DNA from: Sandaracinus sp. | Lineage (GTDB): Bacteria > Myxococcota_A > Polyangia > Polyangiales > Houyiibacteriaceae | Direction of reading: 5' to 3' | NCBI GenBank assembly: GCA_002699025.1 | Contig: PABA01000235.1 | Coordinates: 45,876 to 109,875, forward strand | Length of the DNA: 64,000 nt | Made by a program: the position numbers and the translations under genes | Shown here: piece after piece, positions 18,301-28,367 of the stretch | How positions within the stretch are numbered: the first letter of the stretch is position 1 | Layout of the letters: every line of letters begins with the position of its first letter | Notes under the pieces: generated by a model | The model's database searches: none | What the model saw: only the letters and a program-made list of their open reading frames with translations | Told to the model about the DNA's origin: nothing

Positions 18301-21300
18301 GGCCCTCGGCGATCTCCTCGACGCGGCGGGCCGGCGCGCCGAGCTGCTCACGCTCCGCCACCAGGAGCTCGCGAAGGTCGAGAGCCCCGAGCGGCGCGTC
18401 GAGCTCCGCCTCGACATCGCGCGCATCGTCACCGAGATCGAGCGCACGGGCGGCCGCATGGAGGCGCTCCGCGCGAACCTCGACGAGATGCCGGGCCACC
18501 CGGCGAGCCTCGAGAGCCTCGAGGAGCTGCTGGTCGCCCGGCGCGGCTACGAGGAGCTCGCCGAGGTGCTCGAGGCGCAGGCCGCGCGCGTCGAGCCGGA
18601 GCGCGCCGGCGCGCTCTGGGCGCGGGTGGCGGGCCTCGCCGAGGGGCCCCTGGACGACGTGGATCGCGCCGTGGAGGCGCACCGCAAGGTCGTCGAGATC
18701 GACCCGGAGAAGGTGGCTTCGCTCGACGCGCTCGCGCGCATCCACCGGGAGCGGGGCGAGGCGGCGGCCGCGAGCCGCTGGCTCGAGCGGCGCCTGGCCG
18801 TGGCCGGCGAGGACGAGCGGGCCGACCTGGCCATGGAGCTCGGCAAGGCCCTCGTCGACGCGGGCCGCGCCGATCGGGCCGCCGAGGTGCTCGAGAAGGC
18901 GCTCGCCGACGCGCCCGCGCGCCAGGATCTGCGCGACCTGCTCGCCGAGCAGTACCGGGCCCTCGAGGCCTGGGAGCCCCTCGCCGGCGTGCTCACGGCC
19001 TCGGCCGAGCATGCGGAGGATCAGGAGACCGTGCTGGCGCTCGTCCGCGAGGCCGCCGACCTCTACCGCGACGCGCTGAAGCGACCGGCCGAGGCGATCC
19101 CCGTGCTCCGCAAGGGCGCGGGTCTCGCGCCGGACGATCGGGCGATCAAGCTGCAGCTCGCCGAGGGCCTCCAGGAGGCCGGCGAGCTGGACGAGGCGCG
19201 GGCGCTCCTCACGGAGGTCGTCGACGCCTTCGGCCGGCGCCGCTCGCCCGAGCGCGCCCAGGTGCACTATCAGCTCGGTGTCGTCTGCCGGGCCCAGGGC
19301 GACCTCGACGCCGCCCTCGAGCAGCTCGAGCGCGCGACCAAGATGGCCATGGCCGAGCCGCGCATGCTCCAGATGCTCGGCCGCCTCGCGACCGAGGCCG
19401 ACCAGCTCGAGCGCGCCGAGAAGGCCTACCGCGCGCTGCTCATGACCGTGCGGCGCCAGGGCCCGGCCGAGCGCCTCGACGTCGCGAGCGGCGAGGTGCT
19501 CTACGAGCTCCACGCCATCGCCAAGCGGCGCGGCGACGACAACGCCGGCGAGCTGCTCGAGTCCGCCCTCGAGGCGGCGGCGCAGAACGACGCCGAGGCG
19601 CTCCGCTTCCAGGAGGCGCTGACCGAGCGCGGCGACGCCGAGCTGGCCCTGAAGGCCCTCGAGCGGCGCGCGAAGGCGGCCGAGAACGCGAGCTCGAAGG
19701 CCACCATGCACGCGGCCATGGCCGAGGTGCTCATGGCCCTCGACCGGCCGGCGGAGGCCCTCGACGCGCAGCTCGGTGCGCTCCGCGAGGACCCGGCGCG
19801 CACCGAGCTCCAGGACGGCGCGCTGACCATGGCGCGCGAGGTGGGCGCCGAGGAGAAGGTGACGGCCGTCTTCCGCGAGCTGGTCGAGACGCACCAGCGG
19901 GACGAGGACGCGGCGCTCCGGGCGAGCCTCTTCGTGCACCTCGGCGAGGTGGCCGAGAAGGCCGGCGACCTGGACGAGGCGACGAGCCTCTACGGCCGCG
20001 CCGAGGCCCTCTCGGACGAGCCCGTGCGCGCCTGGCAGGCCCTCGCGCGTGTGGGCGCCGCCCGGGAGGACGCGCCGCTCCAGAAGCGCGTCCTCGCCGA
20101 GCTGGTCGAGGTCGAGGACCTGACGCCGGCGGAGCGGGCGGACGTGTTGCACCAGTACGCGCGCGTGCTCCTCGCCGACCCGACGCAGCTCGACGACGCC
20201 GTGCCCGTCGCGCGTCGCGCCTTCGACGCCGAGCCGCGCTCGGCCGAGCTCGCGGCCGCCCTCGACGCGGCCACCGAGCGCCGGCCCGACCACGACGAGG
20301 CCCTCCGCCTCTACGAGGAGGTCGCGCGGGACTCGGGCGACGAGCTCGTGCTGCTCCGCTTCCTCGTGCGGCGGGCCGCGCGGGAGGACGCCACGCTCCA
20401 GCAGCTCCGCGAGGCCTGCGAGAAGGCGCAGGCCCTCGCGGCCGCCGAGCCCGAGCCGGCCCCCGAGCTCGAGGAGGGCGAGGAGGAGGATCCGGCCGAG
20501 GCCGAGGCCCGGGCCGCGCGGGAGGCGCGCCGCCAGGAGGTGGCCGCCGAGGCCGCGCAGCACGTCGAGCCGCTCCTCGCGCGGGCGGTGAGCGTGGCCG
20601 AGGCGTCCGAGGAGGGCATCACGGCGGCGCGCTGGGCCATGCGCGGCATGGCCGAGGCCCGGGCCGCCGCGGGCGACACGCCCGGCGCTCTCGAGTGGAT
20701 GCAGCGGGTGGTCGACACGGCCGAGCACGAGGACGAGCGCCGCGAGCTCCAGCGCCAGCTCGCCGAGGTGGCGGCCGGAGAGGGCGGCGACCTCGAGATC
20801 GCCGGCGACGTCTACGCGCAGCTGCTCGAGCTCGATCCGACCGACGCGACCATCTGGCGCCCGCTCCTCCAGGTCTACATCCGGCAGGGGAACGAGGACC
20901 GGCTCAACGACCTCGTCATCCAGCTCATCGACGCGCTCCTCGAGCCCTCCCTCCGCAACGAGGCCCGGCTCGCGAAGGCGAAGTTCCTGATGGGCATGGA
21001 GGGGCGCGAGTTCGACGCCGTCGACCTCCTCAAGGCGGCCCTCGAGGAGGAGCCGGACCACGCCGAGGCGGCCGAGTTGCTCGCCTCGCTCTACGAGAAG
21101 AGCGGCTACGACGAGGATCTCGTCGAGCTCCTCGAGCGGCAGCTCGACGTGGCCCGCGACCACCAGGACCTCGAGCAGATCAGCGAGCTCACGCTCCGCC
21201 TCGGCGCGCTCCTCGAGAAGGTGCGGCGCGAGGACGCGGTCGACGTGTACCGGCGGGCCCTCGACTGGGTGCCGAAGGACCGAGCCATCATCGAGGCCTA

Positions 21301-22993
21301 CCTGCGCGTGCTCGGCGACGAGGACGATCCGCGGGAGAAGGTCGAGGTCCGCGAGCGGCTCCTGGCGGTCGAGACCGGGGACGCGGCCTCCCAGCTCGCG
21401 CGCCAGCTCTACGCCGAGTGGCAGGCCCTGGAGGACGCGGACGGCATGCTCCGCGCCCTCGACCTCGGCTACCGCGGCAACCCGGAGGACGCCGAGCTCC
21501 GCGGCTGGCTCGAGGCGGCCATCCGCGAGCGCGAGGACTGGGAGCGGCTCGCCGACTTCCTCGGCCTCGAGGCGGCGCGGCTCGCCGAGAGCGATCCGGA
21601 GACGGCCGTGGCCAAGCTGCGCGAGGCGGCGGCGCTGAAGCGGGACACGCTCGGTGACGCGGCGGGGGCCGTGGAGCTCCTGCGCCAGGCGCGCCGGGCG
21701 ACCGGGAGCGTCGAGGTGCTCCAGGAGCTCGTCGACACGCTCCGCGCGGCCGGCGACCTCGAGGTGGCCGCCGAGGAGGTGGGCCAGGCGCTCGAAGCGC
21801 ACGAGGCTCAGGACGCGACCTACGTGCACCTGGTCACGCTGCGCGCCCGCCTGAACCTCGACCGCGACGAGGTGGACGCGGCGCTCGCCGACCTCGAGGC
21901 CGGCTACCCCCTCGCCGCGGACGTGGTGCGCGAGGATCTGGCGCGGGCGCTCGCGCGGAAGGCCGAGACGGCGCCGGACGCCGAGAGCGAGCGCGCCGCG
22001 ACCATGCGGCTGGTGGAGATCCGGGGCGAGGTCGATCCGGCGGCGGCGCGCGAGGTGCTCGCCGGCTGGGTCGAGGGGCACCCGAACGACGTCGAGGCGC
22101 TCCAGCGGCTGCGCCAGGTGGACGTGAGCACGCAGAACTGGCCCGGCGTGGTCGCCACCTGCGACAAGCTGGTGCGCGTGCTCGAGGGGCCCGAGCAGGT
22201 CGAGGCGGCCATGCTCCTCGCGGACGCGGCCGAGGCGGCGGAGGTGCCGGCGGAGGCGAAGGCCGGGCTCGAGCTGTCGTTCCAGGCGAACCCGGCGAAC
22301 CCGCAGGTCATCGAGCGGCTCCGCGGCCTCTACGAGCAGATCGGCGCGCATCGGGAGCTCGCGCAGCTCCTGGCGCACGAGGCGAGCTCGGCGGACGCGG
22401 AGCGGGCCTTCGAGCTCTACCGGCGGGCAGGCAAGGTGCTCATCGAGGACGTCGGCGACGCGGACGCGGCGCTGCCGATGCTGCAGCGGGCCGTCGACGC
22501 GAAGCCCGACGACCACCGCACGACGGTGCTCCTCGCCGACGCCTATATCGGCAGCGGCTACTACGCGGAGGCGGGGCAGCTCCTCGAGCAGGCCATCGGC
22601 CAGCAGACGCGGCGTCGCTCGCCCGAGCTCAGCCAGCTCCAGCACCGGATGGCGCGGCTGGCGAAGGCGGCCGGGGATCGGAACCTCGAGATGCAGTGGC
22701 TGAACGCCGCCCTCGACAGCGACAAGAACAACGGCCACGTGGCGGCCGAGCTCGCGTCGCTCGCCTGGGAGCTCGGGGAGCTCGACCTCGCGCTGAACGC
22801 GCTCCGCGCCGTGACGCTGAGCAAGAGTGAGGACGGGCCCATGAGCCGGGCCGAGGCCTTCCTGATGCAGGCGAAGATCGCCCACCAAAAGGGCGAAGGC
22901 CGCCGCGCGCTGCTCTGGGCGCGGAAGGCCAAGAGCGAGGACCCGCAGCTCGAAGAGGCGCAGGCCTTCCTCGAGCAGCTCGGCGACGGATAG
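15350..22993 (+). CDS. Giant tetratricopeptide-repeat (TPR) protein, 2547 residues
   Basis: This is by far the largest gene in the window. The protein has no signal peptide and no membrane segment, and it consists almost entirely of TPR-like helical pairs. Recurrent signatures are the W-x-[DE]-L-[IL]-x-L type ([44 protein letters not shown]) and canonical pairs such as [11 protein letters not shown] and [18 protein letters not shown] short acidic low-complexity insert ([17 protein letters not shown]) lies near residue 1710. Such a solenoid would be a very long cytoplasmic scaffold or protein-binding array; partners are unknown. The ATG at 15350 follows a G-rich stretch and precedes a charged, non-repeat N-terminus ([20 protein letters not shown]). 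Earlier in-frame starts lie antisense to the neighbouring lipoprotein gene. Confidence 0.9.
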   Translation: MQSDDREASENAAAETDETFAAAAAAVRADVGDEDAWDQLEDFAAATQRPDDVAALYREALSGSLSDGVASTIAQRAVQFHEEWFREDSPVLVEVLQRVLEVDPTASEWAFQRLTVVFTVGERWDELLALYDREIAAAVDEHRKATLLEEAAQTAKDFAGATDRAIGYLQQLLPLRPGDKQLASGLERLLERGERWEDLIALWRDRLPSLADEAADERRLRIAELYVERLGKAAEAIEELRALSSDEATAMLERIAKDDALDADARREALQLLRERYTAEDRTTAVIATLDTALELADTSERIALHRDAAERLRAAGAHAEAMEHLGDVLRLAPDDEEALLALREVAAQAGEQRRMVDYLIAAADAAEAIGERATLRLEGAEQLVRLGEPETALPQLKMLAEAEEIDGETARAAARLWEEQLGAAGRREEQLGAVERLAQLEDTPSRRRAALGRAAHLAAELEEADRALALWEQRLEEDPEDAAALGELIALLEREERWAELVRALRRRADGPTAAWQKRADLIRVARVQAEKLEQLADAIATWNEVASGYGEDAAVADALVDLYERTERYEEMAAVLDRTSAREETHLAMVRARQGDAFGQYLGDPARALTSYGRALEAEPDHAEARAGLARLCEHAEVGAEAVEALAKSYERTGEWAPLLALLEQRLAGAETASRRVALLREAATIQENESEAPAAALGSIGRALAEAPEDESLEADLLRLAEATGEWAAAADALRDAAPAAEPVRQAALRTREAGIRQDRVEDLEGAFAAAVVALREVPLREAFAERVVTLAGATGDLATAEEALSAAADHPHAPIGHLEKLAAIQRRQVEEEAEGIRPRLFATLMRLAALKPKDLDVLYEAAALAVESLPEQATATLESLYERASGLWRGGAEVSGERGPDVLATWAAEQLVGRYDADEKASEAIELLMDASRLPMAPNDAATWRREAARRAAEAGEATTAIELYRDVLRSNEEDVEAMKALGDLLDAAGRRAELLTLRHQELAKVESPERRVELRLDIARIVTEIERTGGRMEALRANLDEMPGHPASLESLEELLVARRGYEELAEVLEAQAARVEPERAGALWARVAGLAEGPLDDVDRAVEAHRKVVEIDPEKVASLDALARIHRERGEAAAASRWLERRLAVAGEDERADLAMELGKALVDAGRADRAAEVLEKALADAPARQDLRDLLAEQYRALEAWEPLAGVLTASAEHAEDQETVLALVREAADLYRDALKRPAEAIPVLRKGAGLAPDDRAIKLQLAEGLQEAGELDEARALLTEVVDAFGRRRSPERAQVHYQLGVVCRAQGDLDAALEQLERATKMAMAEPRMLQMLGRLATEADQLERAEKAYRALLMTVRRQGPAERLDVASGEVLYELHAIAKRRGDDNAGELLESALEAAAQNDAEALRFQEALTERGDAELALKALERRAKAAENASSKATMHAAMAEVLMALDRPAEALDAQLGALREDPARTELQDGALTMAREVGAEEKVTAVFRELVETHQRDEDAALRASLFVHLGEVAEKAGDLDEATSLYGRAEALSDEPVRAWQALARVGAAREDAPLQKRVLAELVEVEDLTPAERADVLHQYARVLLADPTQLDDAVPVARRAFDAEPRSAELAAALDAATERRPDHDEALRLYEEVARDSGDELVLLRFLVRRAAREDATLQQLREACEKAQALAAAEPEPAPELEEGEEEDPAEAEARAAREARRQEVAAEAAQHVEPLLARAVSVAEASEEGITAARWAMRGMAEARAAAGDTPGALEWMQRVVDTAEHEDERRELQRQLAEVAAGEGGDLEIAGDVYAQLLELDPTDATIWRPLLQVYIRQGNEDRLNDLVIQLIDALLEPSLRNEARLAKAKFLMGMEGREFDAVDLLKAALEEEPDHAEAAELLASLYEKSGYDEDLVELLERQLDVARDHQDLEQISELTLRLGALLEKVRREDAVDVYRRALDWVPKDRAIIEAYLRVLGDEDDPREKVEVRERLLAVETGDAASQLARQLYAEWQALEDADGMLRALDLGYRGNPEDAELRGWLEAAIREREDWERLADFLGLEAARLAESDPETAVAKLREAAALKRDTLGDAAGAVELLRQARRATGSVEVLQELVDTLRAAGDLEVAAEEVGQALEAHEAQDATYVHLVTLRARLNLDRDEVDAALADLEAGYPLAADVVREDLARALARKAETAPDAESERAATMRLVEIRGEVDPAAAREVLAGWVEGHPNDVEALQRLRQVDVSTQNWPGVVATCDKLVRVLEGPEQVEAAMLLADAAEAAEVPAEAKAGLELSFQANPANPQVIERLRGLYEQIGAHRELAQLLAHEASSADAERAFELYRRAGKVLIEDVGDADAALPMLQRAVDAKPDDHRTTVLLADAYIGSGYYAEAGQLLEQAIGQQTRRRSPELSQLQHRMARLAKAAGDRNLEMQWLNAALDSDKNNGHVAAELASLAWELGELDLALNALRAVTLSKSEDGPMSRAEAFLMQAKIAHQKGEGRRALLWARKAKSEDPQLEEAQAFLEQLGDG

Positions 22994-23105
22994 GACGCGA
23001 CGCACGGGGGCGCGCGGGCCGCGTGCGCCGGGCGTTCTTCTTCGACCTTCGAGGGCGATTGGGAAGCCCGGCGCGCACCCCGCGTGTGTTACCGTCGGGT
23101 TTCAC

Positions 23106-24617
23106 ATGCCGGGCTACATTCTCGCGATCGATCAGGGGACCACCGGGTCCACCGCGGTCGTGCTGTCTCCCGAGGCCACCATCCTCGGGAAAGCGAACCG
23201 CGAATTTCCACAGCACTATCCGAAGGCCGGGTGGGTCGAGCACGACCTCGCCGAGATCTGGGCGAGCGTCACGGCCTCGATCGCCGCCGCCCTCGAGGCC
23301 GCTTCCGTCGAGCCGAAGGACTGCCTCGCCATCGGCATCACGAACCAGCGCGAGACGACCGTGCTCTGGGATCGGAAGACGGGCGAGGCGATCCACAAGG
23401 CCATCGTCTGGCAGGACCGGCGCACGGCGCCGACCTGCAAGCGGCTGAAGGACGAAGGCCTCGAGCCGCGCTACCGAGAGCGCACGGGGCTGGTGCTCGA
23501 CCCCTACTTCAGCGGCACCAAGATCGGCTGGATCCTCGACGCCGTCGACGGCGCGCGCGCGCGCGCCGAGGCCGGCGAGCTCGCCTTCGGCACCATCGAC
23601 TCCTGGCTCGTCTGGAAGCTCAGCGGCGGCGCCGCCCACGTGACCGACGCGACGAACGCCTCGCGGACGCTCCTCTACGACATCCGCGCCGGGCGCTGGG
23701 ACGAGGAGCTGAGCGGGCCGCTCGGCGTGCCCCTCGCGCTCCTGCCGGAGGTCCGCAGCTGCGCCGAGGTCTACGCGAAGACCGCCGGCGTGCCGGGCCT
23801 CCCGGACGGCGTTCCCATCGCGGGCATGGCCGGTGACCAGCAGGCCGCCCTCTTCGGGCAGACCTGCTACGAGCTCGGCGACGCCAAGTGCACCTACGGC
23901 ACGGGCGCGTTCCTCCTGCAGAACGTCGGCGAGAGCTTCGTCGCCTCCGAGCACGGCCTGGTGACGACCATCGCCTGGCGCCTCGGCGGGAAGACCGTCT
24001 ACGCGCTCGAGGGGAGCAGCTTCATCGCCGGCGCCGCCGTGCAGTGGCTCCGCGACGGGCTCGGGCTCATCGCGAGCGCCGCGGAGATCGAGGCGAAGGC
24101 GCGCGAGGTGGAGAGCGCCGGCGACGTGGTCTTCGTGCCGGCGCTGGCGGGCCTCGGCGCGCCCCACTGGGACCCGGACGCGCGCGGCCTGATCTGCGGC
24201 CTGAGCCGCGACACGACCGCCGCCCACCTCTGCCGGGCGACCCTCGACGGAATCGCCTTCCAGATCGCCGACCTGGTCCAGGCGATGAACGCCGACGTCT
24301 CGCGCGGCGGTGGGCGCGGCCTGAGCCGGCTGCGGGTCGACGGGGGCGCGGCCCAGAACGATCTGCTCATGCAGTTTCAGTGCGACATCCTCGGCGTGCC
24401 GGTCGACCGGCCCGCCAACATCGAGACCACCGCCCTCGGCGCCGCCTACCTGGCGGGGCTCGGCGCGGGGGTCTTCGCCGACCTCGGAGCGATCCAGAAG
24501 GCGCACCGAGTCGACAAGACGTTCGATCCGGCCATGGCGCCGGGGGATCGGGAGCGCGAGATGCGTCGCTGGCGGCGCGCCGTCGCCCGCACCCGCTCCG
24601 ATCTGGGGGCTGGGTGA
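23106..24617 (+). CDS. glpK: Glycerol kinase
   Basis: A 503-residue FGGY-family kinase that phosphorylates glycerol to sn-glycerol 3-phosphate with ATP in the cytoplasm. The family N-terminus [16 protein letters not shown] carries the phosphate-binding loop. [17 protein letters not shown] and IVWQDRRT are characteristic glycerol kinase motifs, and [13 protein letters not shown] carries the catalytic Asp region. [11 protein letters not shown] and [20 protein letters not shown] complete the ATP-binding fold. Length and motifs match the family throughout. The ATG at 23106 begins at the expected N-terminus. No glpF or glpD is adjacent, so it is not in a classic glycerol operon. The stop overlaps the start of the UPF0158-like gene by one base, suggesting translational coupling. 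Confidence 0.97.
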   Translation: MPGYILAIDQGTTGSTAVVLSPEATILGKANREFPQHYPKAGWVEHDLAEIWASVTASIAAALEAASVEPKDCLAIGITNQRETTVLWDRKTGEAIHKAIVWQDRRTAPTCKRLKDEGLEPRYRERTGLVLDPYFSGTKIGWILDAVDGARARAEAGELAFGTIDSWLVWKLSGGAAHVTDATNASRTLLYDIRAGRWDEELSGPLGVPLALLPEVRSCAEVYAKTAGVPGLPDGVPIAGMAGDQQAALFGQTCYELGDAKCTYGTGAFLLQNVGESFVASEHGLVTTIAWRLGGKTVYALEGSSFIAGAAVQWLRDGLGLIASAAEIEAKAREVESAGDVVFVPALAGLGAPHWDPDARGLICGLSRDTTAAHLCRATLDGIAFQIADLVQAMNADVSRGGGRGLSRLRVDGGAAQNDLLMQFQCDILGVPVDRPANIETTALGAAYLAGLGAGVFADLGAIQKAHRVDKTFDPAMAPGDREREMRRWRRAVARTRSDLGAG

Positions 24618-25324
24618 TGGCGAAGAGCGAGAAGAAGAAGGAGACGCGTCCGGTGCCCATCAGCTGGGAGGCGCTCGAAGATGCCTTCGAGAACAACGCG
24701 CCCGAGGTCCATTCCTACCTCCACCTCGACAACGGCGAGGTGATCCGGATCGTCGACGGCATCGCCGACCCGGAGATGCACAAGCGCATCATGGGGGACC
24801 CGATCTACATGCGGATCGACCCGGTCTCCTCGCGGGAGCAGTACCGCTGGATGGAGCGCTTCATCGCGACCGTGGAGGACTCGGAGCTGCGGCACCAGCT
24901 CCTGACGGCCATCGACGGGAAGGGGGCGTTCCGGCGCTTCAAGGACGTGCTCATGTCCTACCCGGTCGATCGGGAGCGCTGGTTCACGTTCCGCTCGGAG
25001 CGGCTGCGCGCGTGCATGGAGGCCTGGCTCGAGGCGCACAAGATCGAGCCCGTCGAGCGGCCCGCCTGGCCCGTGCCGACGGCGGACGACGTGAAGGAGC
25101 AGGTCGAGCAGTCCCAGGAGCAGCGCAAGGGGCGCAAGGGGCGGGCGGCCATCGCGGACCAGCAGCGCAAGCGGCTCCACGAGCTCGCCGATCAGCTGCC
25201 GGCGCGCGAGCTCGACAACGCGCTCGCCTTCCTCGAGTTCCTGAAGGAGCGCCGGCGCCTGCCGCGGCTTCGCGCGAAGGGCCCGCGGCGTCGCGACGGG
25301 GCGGCGCGCAGCGAAGAGGAGTGA
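24617..25324 (+). CDS. UPF0158 family protein with a basic C-terminal extension
   Basis: A 235-residue protein whose ATG shares a base with the glpK stop. Residues about 14-155 match the UPF0158 family as I know it: ISWEALEDAFENNAPEVHSYL, DNGEVIRIVDG and a helical region ending in RFKDVLMSYPVDRERWFTF. That family has no established biochemical function. The remaining 80 residues are highly charged and basic (EQRKGRKGRAAIADQQRKRL and a terminal Arg-rich stretch), which could bind nucleic acid; this is inference. Being coupled to glpK is unexpected, and nothing in the sequence explains it. Confidence 0.85.
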   Translation: MAKSEKKKETRPVPISWEALEDAFENNAPEVHSYLHLDNGEVIRIVDGIADPEMHKRIMGDPIYMRIDPVSSREQYRWMERFIATVEDSELRHQLLTAIDGKGAFRRFKDVLMSYPVDRERWFTFRSERLRACMEAWLEAHKIEPVERPAWPVPTADDVKEQVEQSQEQRKGRKGRAAIADQQRKRLHELADQLPARELDNALAFLEFLKERRRLPRLRAKGPRRRDGAARSEEE

Positions 25325-25486
25325 CGGCGGCGCTCGGGTCCGTCGATGGAACCTCGCCTTTCGGAGCCTCGTCGACGGTGTCCCGGTCGCCCGGGACCTC
25401 GCCGCCGCCTCGCGTGCGCGGGCCGTTGGGACGCACGCGCGGAGAGACGTCGACCGCGGCGTCCGTCGAGCTCGGCGCCGCGCTCC

Positions 25487-26209
25487 GTGGAGCCCTCGCT
25501 CGGCGCGGGGGCTCGCGCGCGTGAGCGGCTTCGAGCGCGGGTGGCGTGGCTCGTGCTCCTCGTGGCGGGCCTCGCCGGCGCCGCCCCCACGGAGGCGCAG
25601 CGCGCCGTGCGGGGCGATGGGATCGCGGCCATCGTCGGGGCGACGACCCCGCGCGCCGACGCGACGGTCTTGCTGCACAGCGACGTGGATCTCCGCGCGC
25701 GGCTTCGCCTCACGCGGGAGCTGAGCGAGGTGCCGACCGGGCCCCTGCCGGCGGGGCTCCTCCGGGCCACGCTCGGCGAGCTGGTCGGTGAGGCGCTCAT
25801 CGCGCGGGAGGCGCAGCGGGTGCAGGTGGCGACGCCGACCGAGGCCGACGTGCGCGAGGAGCGCCGGCGCCTCGAGGGGCTCGCCGGGGGCGCCGATCGG
25901 CTGCGCGCCGTGCTCGAGGCCGTGGGCGCGAGCGAGCGGGAGATCGACGCGATGGCGGAGCGGCGCGCGCTCGTCCGGGTCTTCCTCGAGGCCAACCTCG
26001 AGGGCAGCGCGCGCGTCTCGGACGAGGCCCTCGAGCGGGCCTTCGAGGCAGGCGAGCACCCCTTCATCGGCCAGGAGCTCGAGGACGTCCGGGAGCCCAT
26101 GCGCGTCTGGCTCGGTCGCCGCCGCATGGCGGAGGCCGTCGAGCGCTGGGTGCAGGTGCTCCGGACCCGGACGCCCGTGCGCATCCTCGCCGCCTACGCC
26201 GCCGAGTAG
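25487..26209 (+). CDS. Exported SurA-N-like (peptidyl-prolyl isomerase/chaperone-type) protein without a visible catalytic domain
   Basis: About 240 residues from the GTG at 25487. A basic n-region is followed by the hydrophobic core VAWLVLLVAGLAGAA and a cleavage-like site near EAQ. The mature part has the layout of a SurA N-terminal domain: an initial strand, helices with LLRATLGELVGEALIAREAQ and TPTEADVREERRRLEG, and a closing helix with AEAVERWVQVLR. No parvulin domain follows, so it may be a periplasmic chaperone-like domain alone. The start is uncertain. An ATG at 25346 is in frame, but puts about 65 low-complexity residues before the signal peptide; a GTG at 25541 would begin directly at the hydrophobic core. 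The 25325-25486 gap holds nothing else recognised. Confidence 0.72.
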   Translation: MEPSLGAGARARERLRARVAWLVLLVAGLAGAAPTEAQRAVRGDGIAAIVGATTPRADATVLLHSDVDLRARLRLTRELSEVPTGPLPAGLLRATLGELVGEALIAREAQRVQVATPTEADVREERRRLEGLAGGADRLRAVLEAVGASEREIDAMAERRALVRVFLEANLEGSARVSDEALERAFEAGEHPFIGQELEDVREPMRVWLGRRRMAEAVERWVQVLRTRTPVRILAAYAAE

Positions 26210-26275
26210 GCGGGCGCGCCGCCGCGCCGGGGCCGGGTGGCGAATCCCGACTCGACGGGTGGCGGGGCGGGGGCC

Positions 26276-26575
26276 ATGCTGCGCGCGATGGGCGGCGAGG
26301 AGCGTGAGCCCCAGCCGAATCGGCGGGCGGCGACGGTGCTGGGGTGGCTGGCGGGCGGGGGCGGCGCGCTCCTGCTCAACTTCGGCCTCTACCACGCCTG
26401 GGGCACGGACTATCCGGTGCAGCCGACGAGCTTCGTGCTCTTCGTGGTGGGCGCCTTCGGGGGGATGGCGCTGGCCGACCGGCTCGGCGAGCGGGCCTTC
26501 CGGGTGCTCGGGATCGCCACCGGGGTCGTCTTCGCGCTCGGGCTCACGGCCTTCGTGCTGCTCGGCGGGTTCTGA
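26276..26575 (+). CDS. Small multi-pass membrane protein of unknown function
   Basis: A 99-residue protein with a short polar N-terminus and three hydrophobic segments: ATVLGWLAGGGGALLLNFGL, a segment around FVLFVVGAFGGMALA, and VLGIATGVVFALGLTAFVLL. The ATG at 26276 is preceded by a G-rich stretch. An in-frame GTG at 26237 would add 13 residues without obvious structure. It follows the SurA-N-like gene by 66 bases on the same strand. No conserved motif was recognised. Confidence 0.6.
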   Translation: MLRAMGGEEREPQPNRRAATVLGWLAGGGGALLLNFGLYHAWGTDYPVQPTSFVLFVVGAFGGMALADRLGERAFRVLGIATGVVFALGLTAFVLLGGF

Positions 26576-26948
26576 GCTCCGTGGATCCGCGGGTGCTCCG
26601 CGGGATGCGAGCCTGGTCTCGACCGCGGCTCGGGGTCGCGGCCGTGACGCGCCCACCCGTGAACGCGACTCCTCATGAGCCCGGCAGGGCTCGCCTCCCC
26701 CGCATGGGGCGTGAGCTGGAGTCGAACGGCGGGCTCGTCCCTTTTTCGGGACGGACCCAAGGAAGGCGAGCGTCGGGGGGTCCCGTTCTGGACGCGCGTG
26801 CTCCGGTGCGCCAATGTGCTAGGGTCCCGCGCTTCATGGGGTCCGATCGACCCCGGCCCCACGGCTCGCCCGGCCGCCTCGACGCGGCGGCGCGACCGTG
26901 AGCCCCGACGGGCGCGGCCCGTCGAACGCCACCCGCGAGAGGTACCAG
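26576..26948. other. Non-coding spacer with a hairpin and promoter-like box
   Basis: This 373-base gap holds no convincing gene. CGTCCC at 26736-26741 and GGGACG at 26748-26753 form a six-base hairpin around TTTTTC. TAGGGT at 26820-26825 looks like a -10 box. A 21-codon frame, ATG at 26836 to TGA at 26899-26901, ends in a GTGA overlap with an alternative GTG start at 26898 of the next gene. It could be a leader peptide, but this is weak. Confidence 0.35.
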
Positions 26949-28226
26949 GTGAGCGACGAACGTTCCGAAGAAGAGCAAGACTTCGACGCCGACGCGCTGG
27001 CGGCGCTCACCCGCACCTCCATGCCGCCGCCCAAGGAGGCGGAGGAGGGCGCCGACGAGGCGGACGAGGACGACGGCACCGTCGACCTCAAGGCGTTGAC
27101 CTCGTCGATGGCCCCGCCCGCCCCGGACGGAGAGGACGCCGAGGACGACGGCGACGCCATCGTCTCGACCCGGCCCCCCGCCGCGGACGAGGACGAGGAC
27201 GAGTCGGACGACGAGGCTGCGGCGGCCAGCGGCGCGGCGGCGGCGAAGGCCTCCGAGAAGAAGAAGAGCAGCGGCGCGAAGGCGTCGAGCGGCGCGAAGG
27301 CGAAGAGCTCCGGCGAGCCCGAGGCGGCTCCGGCGGTGGCTCCCGTGGCCACCGAGGAGTCGGGCGGCGGCGGCAAGATGGTCGTCGGCGTGCTGGTCGG
27401 CGTGGCCATCGCCGGCGCGGCCTTCTTCTTCCTGCAGAAGGGCGACGACGAGGGCGCGGCCACGGCCGCCAACGCGCCGGCGGAGACCTCCGAGGCGCCC
27501 TCGCGCGTGGCCGCCGAGCCGGCGGCGCTCGAGGAGCCGGCGGCCGAGGTCGAGGCGCCGGAGCCCGCCGTGGAAGAGGCCGTGCTGGAGGAGCCGGCGG
27601 CGGTCGAGGAGCCCGCCGAAGAGGTGGCCGAGGGCGAGGAGGCTGCGGAGGCCGAGGAGACAGCCGCGGAGGCGGAGGAGCCGAGCACGGCGACCACGCG
27701 CCGCCGTCGGAGCACGTCCCGGAGCGCCACCTCGACGGCCACGGCGATGGCCGAGGCCACCCCCGAGCCCACGACCGCGATGGCCGCGGCCCCGGCCGCC
27801 ATGGAGGAGGCGCCCGCCGAGGAAGAGGCGAGCGCCATGAGCTCGGGCATGGACTCCATGGAGGACCTGCTCAGCCGGGCCCTCGGAGGCAACGAGCCGA
27901 CCATGGAGGCCACCATGGAGGCGGCCCCGACGCCCATGGAGGCGAACCTCCCCGACGTGCCCAGCCGCGCCGCCGTGACCCGCGCGCTCGGCGGGCTCAT
28001 GCCCCGCATGCGCCGCTGCGCCGGCGACCAGGTGGGCATCGCGACCGCGCGCATCCGCGTGGGCAACGACGGCCAGGTGCGCTCCGTGAACATCGGCGGG
28101 CGCCCCTTCGGCGGCACGCCGCAAGGCGCCTGCATGGAGGGCGTCGTCCGCACGGCGCGCTTCCCGCGCTTCCAGCGGACGCACTTCGACGTCACCTACC
28201 CGTTCTCGATCCGCCCGCTGAACTGA
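26949..28226 (+). CDS. Acidic single-pass membrane protein with AgmX-like C-terminal domain
   Basis: A 425-residue protein. The cytoplasmic N-terminus (about 1-135) is very acidic with Lys/Ser/Ala linkers. One membrane segment, KMVVGVLVGVAIAGAAFFFL, lies around residues 138-157. A long Ala/Glu/Pro-rich periplasmic stretch follows, and the last about 90 residues form a compact domain: LMPRMRRCAGDQVG, ATARIRVGNDGQVRSVNIGG, GACMEGVVRTARFP. Two Cys and a TonB-like strand order resemble the C-terminal domain of AgmX/PglI-type myxobacterial proteins. The start is the GTG at 26949 because GAGAGG at 26937-26942 is an ideal Shine-Dalgarno sequence six bases upstream; the in-frame GTG at 26898 is the alternative. 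A link to motility or envelope work is inference from the family only. Confidence 0.8.
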   Translation: MSDERSEEEQDFDADALAALTRTSMPPPKEAEEGADEADEDDGTVDLKALTSSMAPPAPDGEDAEDDGDAIVSTRPPAADEDEDESDDEAAAASGAAAAKASEKKKSSGAKASSGAKAKSSGEPEAAPAVAPVATEESGGGGKMVVGVLVGVAIAGAAFFFLQKGDDEGAATAANAPAETSEAPSRVAAEPAALEEPAAEVEAPEPAVEEAVLEEPAAVEEPAEEVAEGEEAAEAEETAAEAEEPSTATTRRRRSTSRSATSTATAMAEATPEPTTAMAAAPAAMEEAPAEEEASAMSSGMDSMEDLLSRALGGNEPTMEATMEAAPTPMEANLPDVPSRAAVTRALGGLMPRMRRCAGDQVGIATARIRVGNDGQVRSVNIGGRPFGGTPQGACMEGVVRTARFPRFQRTHFDVTYPFSIRPLN

Positions 28227-28251
28227 CCCCGGCGAGCCACTCCGAGACCCC

Positions 28252-28284
28252 CGTCGACGCCCGGCCCTCCGCCGGGCGTCGACG
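28252..28284. terminator. Perfect 13-bp GC hairpin between convergent genes
   Basis: CGTCGACGCCCGG (28252-28264) pairs perfectly with CCGGGCGTCGACG (28272-28284) around a seven-base loop. A weaker outer pair is ggcgagcc near 28231 and ggctcgcc near 28337. There is no U-tract on either side. The position between the plus-strand stop at 28226 and the minus-strand stop at 28368 fits a bidirectional terminator. Confidence 0.65.
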
Positions 28285-28367
28285 CGTTCGGGGGCCTCCG
28301 AATTCGTCCCCGACGCGCCCTCGCCCCCCTCCATCGGGCTCGCCGAGCCCCCACGCCATACGCGCTC

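Noticed and set aside
14468..23005. A minus-strand open frame of 2845 codons antisense to the giant TPR gene
   Set aside because: Only its last 254 codons (from 15229) have a signal peptide and domain-like sequence. The rest is Leu/Arg/Glu-rich translation of the antisense strand of a high-G+C gene and contains no family motif.
26836..26901. A 21-codon leader peptide upstream of the AgmX-type gene
   Set aside because: It overlaps an alternative GTG start in a GTGA arrangement, but the strong Shine-Dalgarno sequence at 26937-26942 supports the later start. There is no Shine-Dalgarno sequence or motif for the small frame.
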